Positions 46,701 to 57,270 of a stretch of 64,000 nucleotides of DNA are shown here, piece by piece. This DNA comes from Liquidambar formosana (Eukaryota > Streptophyta > Magnoliopsida > Saxifragales > Altingiaceae): assembly GCA_039720395.1 (NCBI GenBank), contig CM077827.1, positions 10,387,566-10,451,565 on the forward strand, read 5' to 3'. Within the stretch, counting starts at the first letter, position 1; each line of letters begins with the position of its first letter. The notes below the pieces were generated by a model, which had not been told where the DNA came from, did not search any database, and was given only the letters and a program-made list of their open reading frames with translations. A program made the translations under genes and the position numbers.

Positions 46701-48288
46701 TTAAAGAAAATTTCCCAACGATACAAGTTTGGGTTTATATATAATACTTACGCATATATCATAAAAATTATTAAATAAAGAAAAACATCCAATCTATCCT
46801 TCACATTGCCATAACTGGCAAAAAAACCAGCCAACTTATTACTGTCTGTATACATGAATGCACTTCAAGACTCAAACGCAGCTACCTTATAACATGTATC
46901 GTTTACCAGCCTATGCACCCTCCAAGTAGAGTTATTACAAGCGCAACCCTCTCACTTCAAAAATCAATATCAACCACCAAACAAAGCAATCCTTTCTGCA
47001 GCGCCAATCTACCCCAACTTTTAGTGCCATAGCTCATGTTCCAGCTCTAAACATGGCTCTATTGCCACCGAAAAAGCACAAAGCGGATTCCCCAGCCAAT
47101 CTTCAATGGTACACCCAGAATCTCCACATCCCTCCATTAAAGATCCATTCATACCATTCATCCATGCTCCCAATCTTAAAATTGATAGCCAAGTTCCAAA
47201 TATCCAATAACTCCCTATTACCACCTGTATCCTGAGCAACTAAAATACACTCAACTCTCAACCTCACATCCTCAACAGCATGTGCAGCAATAACTTCCCA
47301 GGGCAGGAAAGAATTTCGGAACAATTTACTGGAATGTTCTCTCCAAATGTGATAATCATGGCTACAAAACAATCTTTCTGAGATCCAAAATGGCACCATC
47401 ACGACAACAATGCACAACAAACCACTCTGTTTTTAACCATCAATCCAAAACAACCAAATAATTCTTTATTCTTTTATGCAGTAAAGTGGATTATAAGATC
47501 ATATGACCAAGAGCATAGTTATTTCCTTTTATCTATATGTAAGCAAACTAGGGGCTGGTATCTGGTACAATGTAAAAGTCTCGTGCTACCTCGCGCAAAG
47601 GGGCAGGTTTGAGTCTTGAGAGTGGCCACTTCGTGCTTAAATAAACAAACAAAAATTCAAAATAAATAAATAAATAACATATATTTTAGGACCATATCTA
47701 GCTGACTAGCTCACCCCTTTCAGGACCTGGCTTAATGGGACCAACACTTGGTTATGGTCCTTTATCTATATATAGGCAGTTTGACACACACAGTAAATAT
47801 TTATATTGATGGTCTATCGCATAGAAAACTTAAGACCAACCAAGAACCTATTTTTTCCCCATTTCTCCAAATGAATTATGCCTGATTGATTTCGATTCTG
47901 TTAAAACCAGTCTCATCCATGACCTAACCTTACTCCAATTACACTCACAACATACATCAAATGATGCCCATCAAGCTTAGGGTTTCAGAAACAAAATCCG
48001 TGCAGTGATCAATCTTGAAAGGGTCAAAACACAAAGCTAAACAATAAATCAGATAGCAGAAGAAGCCTTACTTCCGGCGGTATCGTCGGCCATACAGAGA
48101 ACGCTAAGGCCATCTGTACGCTTCACATGAAAGATGAAGCGATCTTGAGAATACGACACGTGGCTATCATTGTTCCCCGGAATCTTCTCCAGTATCTGCC
48201 GCGCGATTGCACTGGCGTTCGTCGACGCCGCGCTGAATTCCGCCAGCACCACCGATCCCCTCGCCACCAGAGCATACAGAATCGCCAT
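41339..48288 (-). CDS. VAMP711: Vesicle-associated membrane protein, VAMP711-type R-SNARE (4 exons)
   Basis: Spliced coding sequence: 48288-48072, 43043-42853, 42127-41964, 41429-41339 (217+191+164+91 nt = 220 codons plus TGA), the usual length of this family. All introns are GT-AG and phases match. The longin domain (about residues 1-115) starts MAILYALVARGSVVLAEFSA and includes SYSQDRFIFHVKRTDGL. The R-SNARE motif covers about 125-185 with the zero-layer Arg-151 in VLERGDRLELL. A single C-terminal anchor (about 192-209, VALIFLLLVIIYVILAFA) precedes a short lumenal tail ending PSCLK. VAMP71 proteins mediate fusion at the tonoplast and late endosomes with Qa/Qb/Qc SNAREs. It is the only intact host gene here. 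Assignment to 711 rather than 712 or 713 is by resemblance only. Confidence 0.93.
41964..42127 (-). CDS. VAMP711: VAMP711 exon 3 (R-SNARE coiled-coil)
   Basis: The acceptor aatag precedes 42127. It encodes VRNVMIENIDKVLERGDRLE on to FRKQARRF, STVWWRNVKL, and ends with the first two bases of Thr-191 before donor gtatgt. Read-through would stop after four more residues (YVV-stop) and lose the anchor. Confidence 0.92.
42128..42852 (-). other. VAMP711 intron 2 with a 26-base G/C homopolymer
   Basis: A run of 26 G on the plus strand (42792-42817) follows ccgccgcgcgcg; on the transcript it is a C run about 35 bases inside the intron from the donor. Length may be uncertain in the assembly. Confidence 0.7.
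42853..43043 (-). CDS. VAMP711: VAMP711 exon 2 (end of longin, start of SNARE region)
   Basis: The acceptor ctctag precedes 43043. The exon encodes RIPFAFLEDIHQRF through INRLKGEMSQ and ends at donor gtaagtatg (42852). Confidence 0.92.
44017..44178 (+). pseudogene. LINE reverse transcriptase fragment
   Basis: The plus strand encodes KGGRLVLVQSILASI, then IYYLSLFKIPMGVASRIEKL and MRDFLWKGG before a stop. This is the segment that follows the RT catalytic core in plant LINEs. Only ~54 codons remain; it is antisense to the host gene. Confidence 0.7.
44353..44897. mobile_element. MITE-like element with agcatagttattaaacc ends
   Basis: Both ends read agcatagttattaaacc inward, followed by CCGGTT/AACCGG-rich sequence (gaaccagaccagccgg). 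About 545 bp, no ORF, no clear target duplication. A non-autonomous DNA transposon is the likely identity. Confidence 0.55.
45022..45465. repeat. Degenerate foldback element
   Basis: Left-side motifs cgtttggtaggatgg and tgtttggtaggatg have inverted partners tccttcctataccaaaca and ccttcctacctaacaca on the right. The long pyrimidine-rich ORFs here are composition artefacts. Confidence 0.4.
45990..46625 (-). pseudogene. 5'-truncated LINE, 3' end with zf-RVT domain and poly-A tail
   Basis: The minus-strand frame 46608-46129 (159 codons) encodes a zf-RVT zinc-binding domain (CIMCRQEAELIDHLLLHC, then LWQRLFG and a W-rich tail). A 3' UTR and an A-rich tail (46018-45994) follow, as in a retrotransposed LINE end. 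It has the same orientation as the host gene. Confidence 0.75.
47021..47420 (-). pseudogene. Second LINE C-terminal fragment
   Basis: The minus strand encodes IWREHSSKLFRNS and AVEDVRLRVECI, resembling the region behind zf-RVT in plant LINE polyproteins (W-R-E-x-N/H...R-x-F, then V-R-L-R). Two overlapping frames suggest a frameshift. Not part of the VAMP711 coding sequence. Confidence 0.5.
48072..48288 (-). CDS. VAMP711: VAMP711 exon 1 (longin domain, start codon)
   Basis: The ATG at 48288-48286 directly follows a GA repeat. An upstream in-frame ATG at 48372 would add a low-complexity leader and is not the likely start, because the family begins MAI. The exon ends within codon 73 at GGA-A, followed by donor gtaagg. 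Confidence 0.93.
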
Positions 48289-48600
48289 CTCTCTCTCTCT
48301 CTCTCTCTCTCTATATGTGTGTTTGTATATATATATATCTAGCTTCTTTCTCTGATTGTTGAGATCGATCAAGCTGAGCTGGATCGAATTAGATATCTGC
48401 CGACCCCTCTCTCCCTCTATATATGTGTGTGTATATGAAGATTCTCTCTGTGATTGATGAGATAGGGCTTAGATCGAATTTCTAAACCCGCCAAACGCTA
48501 TCTTGCTCTCTATCTCTCTCTCTAAATTCTCCCTCTACTTTCTCTCTCTTTAATGGATGGGATTAGATGTGAAATTAAAATTTAGTGTCATGATGTACGG
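48289..48600 (-). promoter_or_regulatory. VAMP711 5' UTR and core promoter region
   Basis: On the gene strand a (GA)n run (48312-48289) ends at the ATG. TATA-like tatatatata lies at 48341-48331, and a second ctctatatatatg block at about 48425-48412. The two blocks belong to diverged copies of a ~100-bp segment (48303-48400 and 48405-48480, both ending gatcgaatt). Further CT-rich tracts at 48505-48550. Confidence 0.55.
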
Positions 48601-48884
48601 CGTTTTGGCGGAATTTTGACAGAAATTGAATGGGAAAATTTGTATAGAGAGAGAGAGAGAGAGAGAGAGATAAAAGGGTGGTGGGGACGTTTGGTTTTCT
48701 ACTGTTTGAGGAAGATGGAAGTGCATGTGGCCGGCCGAGTAAGGTGGCAGCCTGGCACGACCTTCGGGAAATTTCTCAAAAAGGGTCCGGCCATTATGAG
48801 TGTGGGCCCTCGTCCCCCGTGTTAAACCCTCGACAAAAATTTGAGTGAGAAATGTAATCTCATGCTATTATCTGTATCTATCTA

Positions 48885-50476
48885 TCTATACTTCCTATAA
48901 AAACATTAATATAAAAAAAAATTTTGATTAACTAATATATTCTTATTTTAATTTTTAAATACACAACTATCCTTCTACATATATAAAAAATATAATAATA
49001 TAAAACACATACCTTAATAAGAATTCTAAGAAAACTATACAACTACCTTTCTGCATATATATAGGAAATAATATAGCAATATAAAACACATACCTTAATA
49101 AGAATTCTAAGGAAACTATAATTCATATAATAATTAAATAAAACCAAATCCAAATAGGAATTCTAAGGAAATGGAAACTATAATTCATATATCCATACTA
49201 CCTATAAAAGTCTGTATCTTAAAAAAAGGACAATATTACCATTATTCATTAATTAAAATATCTAGATTATTCCTAATTCTTTGCTATACATGTTTATAAA
49301 AAATTCTTTGAAAAACACGTTAACATATATTTAGAGACCTAATAATAATATACAACCAATCAACCATACGTCTCCCTTCTCCCTTCTACCCATATGCTTC
49401 TCGTCTTTTCTCCTTTTATGCATTTAGTCTTAATTTACATTATCCGCATATTATCCAATAAATCTCACAAATAATCAACGATGGTGATTCTTGGCATCTC
49501 CCCCCCTTCTTCTTTGTAGGCAGCATTTAAAACTATGAGCAAGTTTTGAGAACTATCCTTATTTTTTGTGGTTGTCTTTTATAGTAATTATTATTTATTA
49601 TTTATTATATAGGAATTTTTCTTTTCTGTTTCTTGACTTTGTATTAGGTGGGCTTAGGCATGAATAGTTAGCATTCAGAATTTTAGAATTAAATACTGGC
49701 GTGTTTAGTTTTATAATGCTTATTGAGTAACCATCAACCGGTGCATCAGCTTGACATTAATTCTTTTCTCTTCTCTCTTATAAATTGAGTATTTAATCTT
49801 TATCTTTTTCTCTATTTACAAACTTAAAAACCCGTTATAAAAAGGTACCAATCTTTTTTCTTTTCTAGATTCTTCGTTTTGATATACTCAATACGTCTGT
49901 AATATAATCTTGGAGATTAAAACTCCCTTCATACGTAAGAGATTAATTTGCTTTATTTTTTCTACGTTACAATTTTTATATTTTATATAATATTTTAAGT
50001 ATTTTTTTTAGTAATTTGTTGAACAAAATATGTTTGTAAAAAATTGTCATTGTCATTGTTATAAGTTATTGTTCCCTATAAATTTCAGTATTTTTTTTTA
50101 TATATCATTTAGAGGATCAATTATAATCAGTAATTTTGTTTCTTAAAATTTGTTATAGCATACCAGTTGTATAGTGGTTTTTTATCTTCCAGATCAATGA
50201 ATTGTAAGTGCATCTTGATTTTTATTATTCTCTTAATTCAGTGATCATGGGCATGTTTAAAATTGGATGATCAAAGGTGCACACAAATTTTAATTAGGTG
50301 GCCGGTTTTTTATTTATTTATTATTTTCTCCATATTCTTAAAAAACTTCACTATCTTAACAAAAGTTTTTCAAGTCTTTGTGTTATATCTTATAATATAT
50401 ATAGGCACATGTAACGTTATGCAAGTTTATAAATCTCCTTATAGTTGTATAGTCGTCTTTCAAATCTCCTTTTCTC

Positions 50477-50509
<33 letters not shown>

Positions 50510-50894
50510 GGCTTAAATTCATCTGGATGTTAGTTTCAATATTGCATCTCGATCTTATTGGAATGAGAAATAAGCAAAAATTAAAATAAATATTTTTCAA
50601 CCCAAACAGGAAAAGAAAAAAAATTTGTTACGTACGTAAGTGAAAAAAATCACAATTTACAAATTTGAGGTATAATGAGAGAAAGATAAAAGGCAATGTG
50701 TGGAAACTAAAATTTGAGGAATTCTATCTAGAAGAAAAAATTGTTAAATGATTGTAAAAAGTTTGGTAGTTATATGAATTAGAGTTGTACTGGGAGATGA
50801 ATAATGAGTGAGTATATAAATTTAAAATTGATTTAAAAATTATTTTTTTATAACGCAAATATTGTCACGTGCAACACACGTGTGCATCAACTAG
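48885..50894 (+). mobile_element. Helitron, non-autonomous, upstream of VAMP711
   Basis: It starts TCTATACTTCC after an A (48884) and ends CTAG (50891-50894) before a T. A hairpin cacgtgcaacacacgtg sits 8 bases before the end. A second Helitron-like 5' start (tccatactacctataaaag) lies at 49190, suggesting a nested or joined copy. The middle matches the minus strand of 26540-27360. No Rep/helicase ORF. Confidence 0.75.
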
Positions 50895-51269
50895 TCATAT
50901 TAAATGGTAGGTCTGTTTTCACCTTTTTTTTTTTTTTTTTGTCTTTTTTTACTTTTGCACTCTTCCGAAAGTAGAAGATGTGAAAACAAGTCCTAATGCA
51001 GTAAAAAATATGTAGAAATAGGCCGCCACAATTAAAATAGCAAATTTTCTAGGCATTGGCTTAAAAGTAATATCATTTGGAAGACAAATTTCGCTAAGGT
51101 TGCATTTAAATTAATCATTTGAAGTTTACTAGGAAATTTTAAGACAGTGGGACTTAGAATGACAGGAAATTAAAATTCTTTATTATTTTATTTGTTTAAA
51201 CGGTTTTGCACATGAGGACTTGCCTTACACATTATGATTTCACTATTGTAGTGATAGTGATAGGAGGAT
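50895..51269. other. Intergenic, nothing recognised
   Basis: AT-rich sequence with a poly-T tract at 50923-50940 and no supported feature. Confidence 0.4.
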
Positions 51270-52035
51270 TGTAGGCCCCCATTTTATAGCCTAATTAATT
51301 TTAAATTTTTTTTAAATCCTGATGATAAGGTTTATTATTCGTCTCAACAAATGCAAAGTGATCCTAAACGAGCTAACGAAGTCACATCAAAGACCCTAAA
51401 ACTTGCAGCCCAATTTCATCAAGCTAGCCTTGTTGCGTACGCACCTGTTGTGGGTACGGACACATATATCTCCATGTGTACACATCCACTTGGGATGCGT
51501 ACGCACCCACTTTGTTTATATGGAAAGTGCCATTTTGGTTTTTTTTTTTTTTTCCTTCTTAAGCCTACCCATTAATATGGAAAAACTTTGTTTTGGTATG
51601 TTATTGACCAGCAATCCGAGACAACTCCCACTAACCCTAATCAATCCCTATATATTCATCTCTACGAGTTTAGGTCAAAAGGGGGGCAAATCAAAGAGTG
51701 ACGACTACCCAAAAAACCCTAAATTGAGAATTGACGTTGTGAGTTTGGAACGTTCTAAGGGAGTACTCTGCTAAATTTGAAGTGCGTAAACCTAAGGGTA
51801 ATATCTTAATACTTTCTTGACCGATTTCATATTATCTTAGCTAGCTGGTAGCTCTCTTCTTTCCTAGTAGCTAGGTAGCTAGGTAGCTAGGTATCTTTAT
51901 TGTAGCAATTATTGTGTAGAATCGGTGTTGGCGTAATTACATGCTTAGTGATTGGGATATTTGTTTTTTGATAGTTATGCATGGATAAGGGTAAATAGAT
52001 TCTTTATAGTGTTTTTAGCATGCATGTTTATGTTG
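51270..52035 (+). repeat. 5' part of a Tat/Ogre-like LTR cut by the copia insertion
   Basis: It starts tgtaggccccc and shares gatgataaggtttattattcg, the gcgtacgcacc motif cluster (51430-51510) and ctatatattc (51648) with the LTR 11032-25297. A tagctagg microrepeat lies at 51868-51890. It stops where the copia LTR begins; the remainder lies beyond the nested insertions. Confidence 0.7.
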
Positions 52036-52241
52036 TGTAATAAAAGAGGATAAGAATTTAAAACAATAAAATTGTATAGAGGTAAGCTTCTCGTCCGTAT
52101 CTCATTCATCCAACCAAAGCCTCTTTATATAGGCTTACATTCATAAAGGAAAATAAATAACCGATTGCATTCATTTGTTAATTAAAAGAATGCCGGTTAG
52201 GAAAGTGGTGGCATCCACCATTAACTCCTTCATTTACAACA
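52036..52241 (-). repeat. 3' LTR of copia element
   Basis: On the minus strand it starts tgttgtaaatgaagg and ends ttttattaca; about 206 bp. It is preceded by the purine tract ccaagggggag (52252-52242), the likely PPT. TATA-like ctatataaag lies inside at about 52136-52127. Confidence 0.75.
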
Positions 52242-52508
52242 CTCCCCCTTGGATGTCCACCACGCTAAGATAATGTGCTTCGTTAAAACCTTACTAGAAA
52301 AACCCAGTGGGAAAAAACTAGTGAAGGAAAAAGAGTACAACATTTTTGTGAATCTTAGAGTGGCGTTGGACGCACTAACGAAACTGCCTCATTAAAACCT
52401 TGCCAGGAAAACCCAATGGGACAAAACCTAGGCAAAGGAAAAAGAGTACAGCGTGCATATGTCCAAAAATGAATACTCCCCCTGATAAGAAGATAAGTAT
52501 CAACTTAA

Positions 52509-54431
52509 CTAATCGCAAACCCGACGCATTCCAATACCATATACCAATTTCTTGAATGTTGACGATGGTAAGGCCTTGGTGAATAAATCCGCAAGATTAT
52601 CAATGGAACGTATTTGCTTCACATCAATTTCATGCCTCTGCTGGAGTTCATGAGTGTAGAAGAACTTTGGTGAAATGTGTTTGGTTCTATCACCTTTGAT
52701 GTACCCTCCTTGAATTTGTGCAATACATGCAGCATTATCTTCATAAATTGTTGTTGGCATACTTTTAATCAGAGGTAACCCACATGTGTCTCGAATGTGA
52801 TGGACTACAGATCTTAACCATACACATTCACGACTTGCTTCATGTAGTGCAAGTATCTCAGAGTGATTAGAAGATGTAGCAATTAAAGTCTGCTTTGTAA
52901 ATCGCCAAGAGATCGCTGTATTGCCACATGTAAATACATACCCTGTTTGTGAGCGAGTTTTGTGAGGATCAGAAAGGTATCCAGAATTTGCATATCCTTT
53001 TAAACAAGGACCATGGGCTGATTCCTTTGAGTAAAACAAACCCATATCTGTAGTTCCACGAAGGTAACGTAAAATATGTTTAATACCATTCCAGTGTCGT
53101 CGAGTTGGGGCAGAGCTGAATCTTGCTAATAAGTTAACTGAAAATGCTATATCAGGCCTAGTGCATTGTGCTAAATATAACAAAGCACCTATTGCACTAA
53201 GATATGGTACTTCAGGACCAAGTAGCATTTCATTATCTTCTTTGGGGCGAAATGGATCTTTCTTAATATCAAGAGATCGAACCACCATGGAAGAACTTAG
53301 TGGATGCGCTTTATCCATATTAAAACGTTTCAATACCTTTTCGGTATAAGCTAATTGATGGATAAGAATTCCATTTGATTTATGCTCGATCTGCAGGCCG
53401 AGACAATATTTTGTTCTCCCTAAATCTTTCATCTCAAATTCTTTTTTCAAATATTCAGCAGCTTTCATGAGCTCTTCAGGAGTCCCAATTAAATTTATAT
53501 CATCAACATAGACTGCAATGATGGCGAATCCAGATTCTGATTTCTTTATAAATACATAAGGGCATATAGGATTATTAATATATCCTTCTTTAACTAAATA
53601 CTCACTGAGACGATTATACCACATTCTTCCAGATTGTGTTAATCCATACAAGGATCGTCTCAGTTTAATTGAGTACATATTTCGTGGTTGTGATGTATTT
53701 GCTTCAGGCAATCTGAATCCTTCAGGGATCTTCATATATATATCTACATCTAACTTTCCATATAAATATGCAGTAACTACGTCCATAAGACGCATGTCAA
53801 GTCCTTCTGAGACTGACAGACTAATTAAATATCGAAATGTAATGGCATCCATTACAGGTGAATATGTTTCTTCATAATCAATCCCAGGTCTCTGCAGGAA
53901 ACCTTGTGCTACTAAACAAGCTTTATATCTGACGATCTCATTTTTATCATTACGCTTTCTTACAAACACTCATTTGTAACCCACGGGTTTCACATCATTA
54001 GGTGTTAGGACTACAGGTCCAAATACTTTGCGTTTTTCTAGCGAATCCAATTCTGTTTGGATTGCTTCTTTCCACTTTGACCAATCAGGTCTACTGTGAC
54101 ATTCGTCTACAGTGCGTGGTTCGAGATCATCATCATCTTTTGAAATTTCAGTAGCTACTGCGAAAGAAAATACATCATTAATAACCACTTCTGAGCGATC
54201 CCATAATTCTCTTGTACATGTATAGTTTATGGAAATTTCTTCATTTCCATGTACATGTGCCTCTTTATTGTTTTCTGTCTCTTTAGGGACATTTTCCTCT
54301 TCAGGAGTTATTAAATCGGAATTTGTGGGAATATTTATTTCTTGTTCAATAGCCTCTTCCAGAGTACTATTTTCTATATTTTGTTGCCCTTTTATTTTCC
54401 TCTTCTGGGGAACTAAATCTTTTGAACCCAA
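52509..54431 (-). pseudogene. pol: copia reverse transcriptase and RNase H
   Basis: The frame runs from 54431 through a single TGA at 53972-53970 (a Trp codon in related proteins, context GYK-stop-VFVRK) and on to the stop at 52509. RT motifs include KACLVAQGF, DVVTAYLYG, and YVDDINLIG (catalytic Asp pair, about residue 155 of the second part). RNase H follows with SSNHSEILAL and the tail TKHISPKFFYTHE...DLFTKALP. Only one nonsense mutation separates it from an open frame. Confidence 0.85.
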
Positions 54432-54543
54432 GGGTCTACCACGCTTCAGGCGTGTAGTAGATGATTCATTTGCTGCAACAATAGTAGACTTACCAATTGG
54501 TACATTGATCTTTGCTGGTGTGTTTGCAGCCGGTATATAAGAC

Positions 54544-55389
54544 TTAGTTATTTTGCTGCGTCTGTAAATGCATCAGACATTTGATTAGCAATCTTCTGAA
54601 GATGAGTGATCCTCTGTACTTCAGTTTCACATTGAGCAGTACGTAGATCAAGATGGGACAAAGAGGTACATTCCAAGAAAGTTCACGCCGTTCTTCTATC
54701 AGTGGATTTCTTCCTCCTAACGACAGGAACTGTGTTTCATCAAAATGACAATCTGCAAATCTTGCTGTAAAAACATCACCTGTCAATGGTTCAAGAAATC
54801 TGATGATGGAAGGTGAATCAAACCCAATATATATTCCCAATCGACGTTGAGGACCCATTTTAGTGCGTTGTGGGGTTGGAATCGAAACTTGTACAGCACA
54901 ACCAAAAGTTCGTAGATGGGAAATATTCAGTGGTTGACCAAGTACAAGTTGTAATGGTGATTATTGCTGATAAGCAGTAGGGCGAAGACGAACCAATACT
55001 GCAGCATGTAAAATGGCATGTCCCCAGGCAGAAATAGGTAATTTGGTCTTCATAAGTAAAGGTCGAGCAATCAGCTGAAGACGTTTGATAAAAGCTTCTG
55101 CTAACCCATTCTAAGTATGGATATAAGCAACTGGATGTTCAATATCAATCCCAACTGACATGCAAAAGTCATCAAATGTTTGAGATGTAAATTCACCGGC
55201 ATTATCAAGGCGGATCTTCTTGATCGGATGATCTAGAAATTGTGGTTGTAACCTGATTATTTGGGCAAGGAGCCTAGCAAATGCAACATTGCGAGTAGAT
55301 AGCAAACAAACATGTGACCATCGTGTTGAGGCATCTATCAAAACCATAAATAGCGAAATGGTCCACATGGTAGAGAAATAGGTCCACAT
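54544..55389 (-). pseudogene. pol: copia integrase core and C-terminal part
   Basis: One frame encodes IDASTRWSHVCLL, RLDNAGEFTSQTFDDF, then HPVAYIHT-stop, AEAFIKRLQ and, after another stop, LGQPLNISHLRTFGCAV and GIYIGFDSPSIIRFLEP. This is the D,D(35)E integrase and its copia-type tail. Two in-frame stops and a frameshift near 54680 inactivate it. Confidence 0.75.
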
Positions 55390-56075
55390 ATATCCCCTTG
55401 AATTCGTTCCAAAAATTTTGGAGATTCAGTAATAACTTTTGTAGGAGATGTTCTAATAACCAATTTTCCTTGGGAGCAAGCAATACATGGATAATCACTG
55501 GACAAGAGAATCGTCTGGCTCTTTAATGGATGTCCATGTGAATTGGTAAGGATTCGATGCATCATTGTTGATCCCGAGTGACCAAGTCGGTCATGCCAAA
55601 GCATAAAAGTTTTTGAATCAGAGAACTTTAGGCCCATCACCACATTTGATTCAATTGTTCTTATAGTTGTATAATACAACCCCGAAGAGAAAGTAGGAAG
55701 TTTCTCTAATACAAGCTTCTGGCCTGAAATAATTGAAGTAATGCAGAGATATTCTACATTACATTCACATGCAGTTTCAATATGATATCCATTACGACGA
55801 ATATCTTTAAAACTTAGCAGATTTCTTCTGGATCTGATTGAATATAAAGTGTCGTTGATATGTAAGTTTGTTCCACCAGGTAACATGATTGTGGCTCTTC
55901 CGGAGCCATCAATCAGGTTCGCAAGACCTGATATTGTATTGACATTAATTTCATTTAATATAATGTCGGAAAAATATCTTTTCTCTCGAAGGATAGTGTG
56001 CGTTGTGGCACTGTCTGCTAGACATATATCTCCACCAGTCATCTCGCAATTGAATAATTCATTATCAAGATTCAT
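55338..56075 (-). pseudogene. pol: copia protease, pre-integrase zinc domain and integrase start
   Basis: The 245-codon frame holds a protease-like ICLADSATTHTIL segment (D-S-A where D-S-G is usual), a pre-integrase HHCC domain (LWHDRLGHSGSTMMHRI, then CIACSQGK) and the integrase start GDICGPI with the first catalytic Asp. The frame then shifts relative to the rest of integrase at about 55340-55390. Confidence 0.75.
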
Positions 56076-56193
56076 ACCTTTTCATGAAAATATATAAGTT
56101 TAAGTCTGAAGACAAATAGATAAAATATGAAAATAAAATGCATATGAAATAACATTCTTATTGATAATAAGAAAATAGAAAAAGGTAATAACG

Positions 56194-57270
56194 TTAATTG
56201 ATGTGGACATTTATATCACCAATTAAATGGTCAATTTTTCCATTAGGCTCTTCAAAGAAGTTTGAAACATCTAAATGAGTTATATCCACGGGGTCATTAT
56301 GATCAATAAAATTTGTTTCTACTTTCTTGCCTTTCTCCTTGATTGAGGCTTGGTAAAGTTTGACCAAATGATCAGGCGTACAACAGGTACGCGACCAATG
56401 CCCTTTCATACCACAACTAAAGCAAATATCTTCATACTGCTCAGGCCTTTTATTTTTCTCTCTTTCTTGTTTGGCCTCATTGGTGGACCACTTCTGGTGG
56501 TATGATGTGGTTTTATTGTGGCGACCACCTGAATAATTATTATAACCACCACGTTGTGAATAATTATTTCGCCCACGACCGCAACCACGCCCACGACTAT
56601 GGCCACGTCCGCGACCTCGTCCACGACCACGAGACGATGTTGCATTCACTTCAGGGAATGCTGCAGAACCGGTTGGATGGGATTGGTGATTTTTCAGTAA
56701 AAGCTCGTTGTTTTGTTCAGCAACGAGAAGACATGATATCAATTCAGAATATTTTGAAAATCTACGCTCTCGATATTGCTGCTGCAGGAGCACATTCGAG
56801 GCATAAAATGTAGAATACGTTTTTTCTAACATGTCTTCTTCTGTTACTTTTTCTCCACACAATTTCAATTGGGAGCTGATTTTGAATAATGCTGAGTTAT
56901 ACTCAGCAATTGTTTTGAAATCTTGCAACCTCAGGTGCATCCAATCATAACGAGCTTTTGGAAGAATAACAGTTTTCTGGTGGTCATATCTATTTTTCAA
57001 GTCATTCCATAGGGCAAGAGGGTCCTTTACTGTGAGATATTCTGTTTTTAACCCCTCATCAAGGTGATGGCGAAGAAAAATCAATGCCTTGGCGCGATCC
57101 TGCAGGGACACTTGATTTTCTTGCTGAATTGTATTACCCAAATTCATTGCAGTAAGATAGATTTCAGCATCAAGAATCCAAGACAAATAATTATTTCCCA
57201 AAATATCAAGGGCGGCAAACTCAAGTTTCGTAAGGTTTGACATTGTCGGAGTGCTATAATTATATGTCAA
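56194..57270 (-). CDS. gag: copia gag polyprotein, open frame
   Basis: A 358-codon open frame. The natural start may be the second Met (MSNLTKLEF, 57243). A copia Gag domain (about residues 20-200), an RG-repeat tract (RGRGRGRGRGHSRGRG, about 213-232) and a CCHC knuckle CFSCGMKGHWSRTC (283-296) can be seen. It would package element RNA. The frame is intact, but it ends in a stop about 120 bp before the protease frame opens, and the rest of the element is broken. Confidence 0.8.
   Translation of the reverse strand: MTYNYSTPTMSNLTKLEFAALDILGNNYLSWILDAEIYLTAMNLGNTIQQENQVSLQDRAKALIFLRHHLDEGLKTEYLTVKDPLALWNDLKNRYDHQKTVILPKARYDWMHLRLQDFKTIAEYNSALFKISSQLKLCGEKVTEEDMLEKTYSTFYASNVLLQQQYRERRFSKYSELISCLLVAEQNNELLLKNHQSHPTGSAAFPEVNATSSRGRGRGRGRGHSRGRGCGRGRNNYSQRGGYNNYSGGRHNKTTSYHQKWSTNEAKQEREKNKRPEQYEDICFSCGMKGHWSRTCCTPDHLVKLYQASIKEKGKKVETNFIDHNDPVDITHLDVSNFFEEPNGKIDHLIGDINVHIN

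Larger units (their letters stand above)
43044..48071 (-). other. VAMP711 intron 1, 5.0 kb, with transposon fragments
   Basis: It holds a (TG)n tract (43566-43583), an (AT)n tract (43690-43720), a sense-opposed LINE RT piece, two MITE-like elements and two LINE 3' fragments, listed separately. No additional exon was found. Confidence 0.8.

Noticed and set aside
48286..48372. Upstream ATG extending VAMP711 by 28 codons
   Set aside because: The extension is GA-repeat encoded (Arg/Glu) and the family starts at MAI.
54229..54540. Plus-strand ORFs opposite the copia pol
   Set aside because: Antisense shadows of the copia reading frames, as are 53161-53349, 55849-56097 and 56502-56813.
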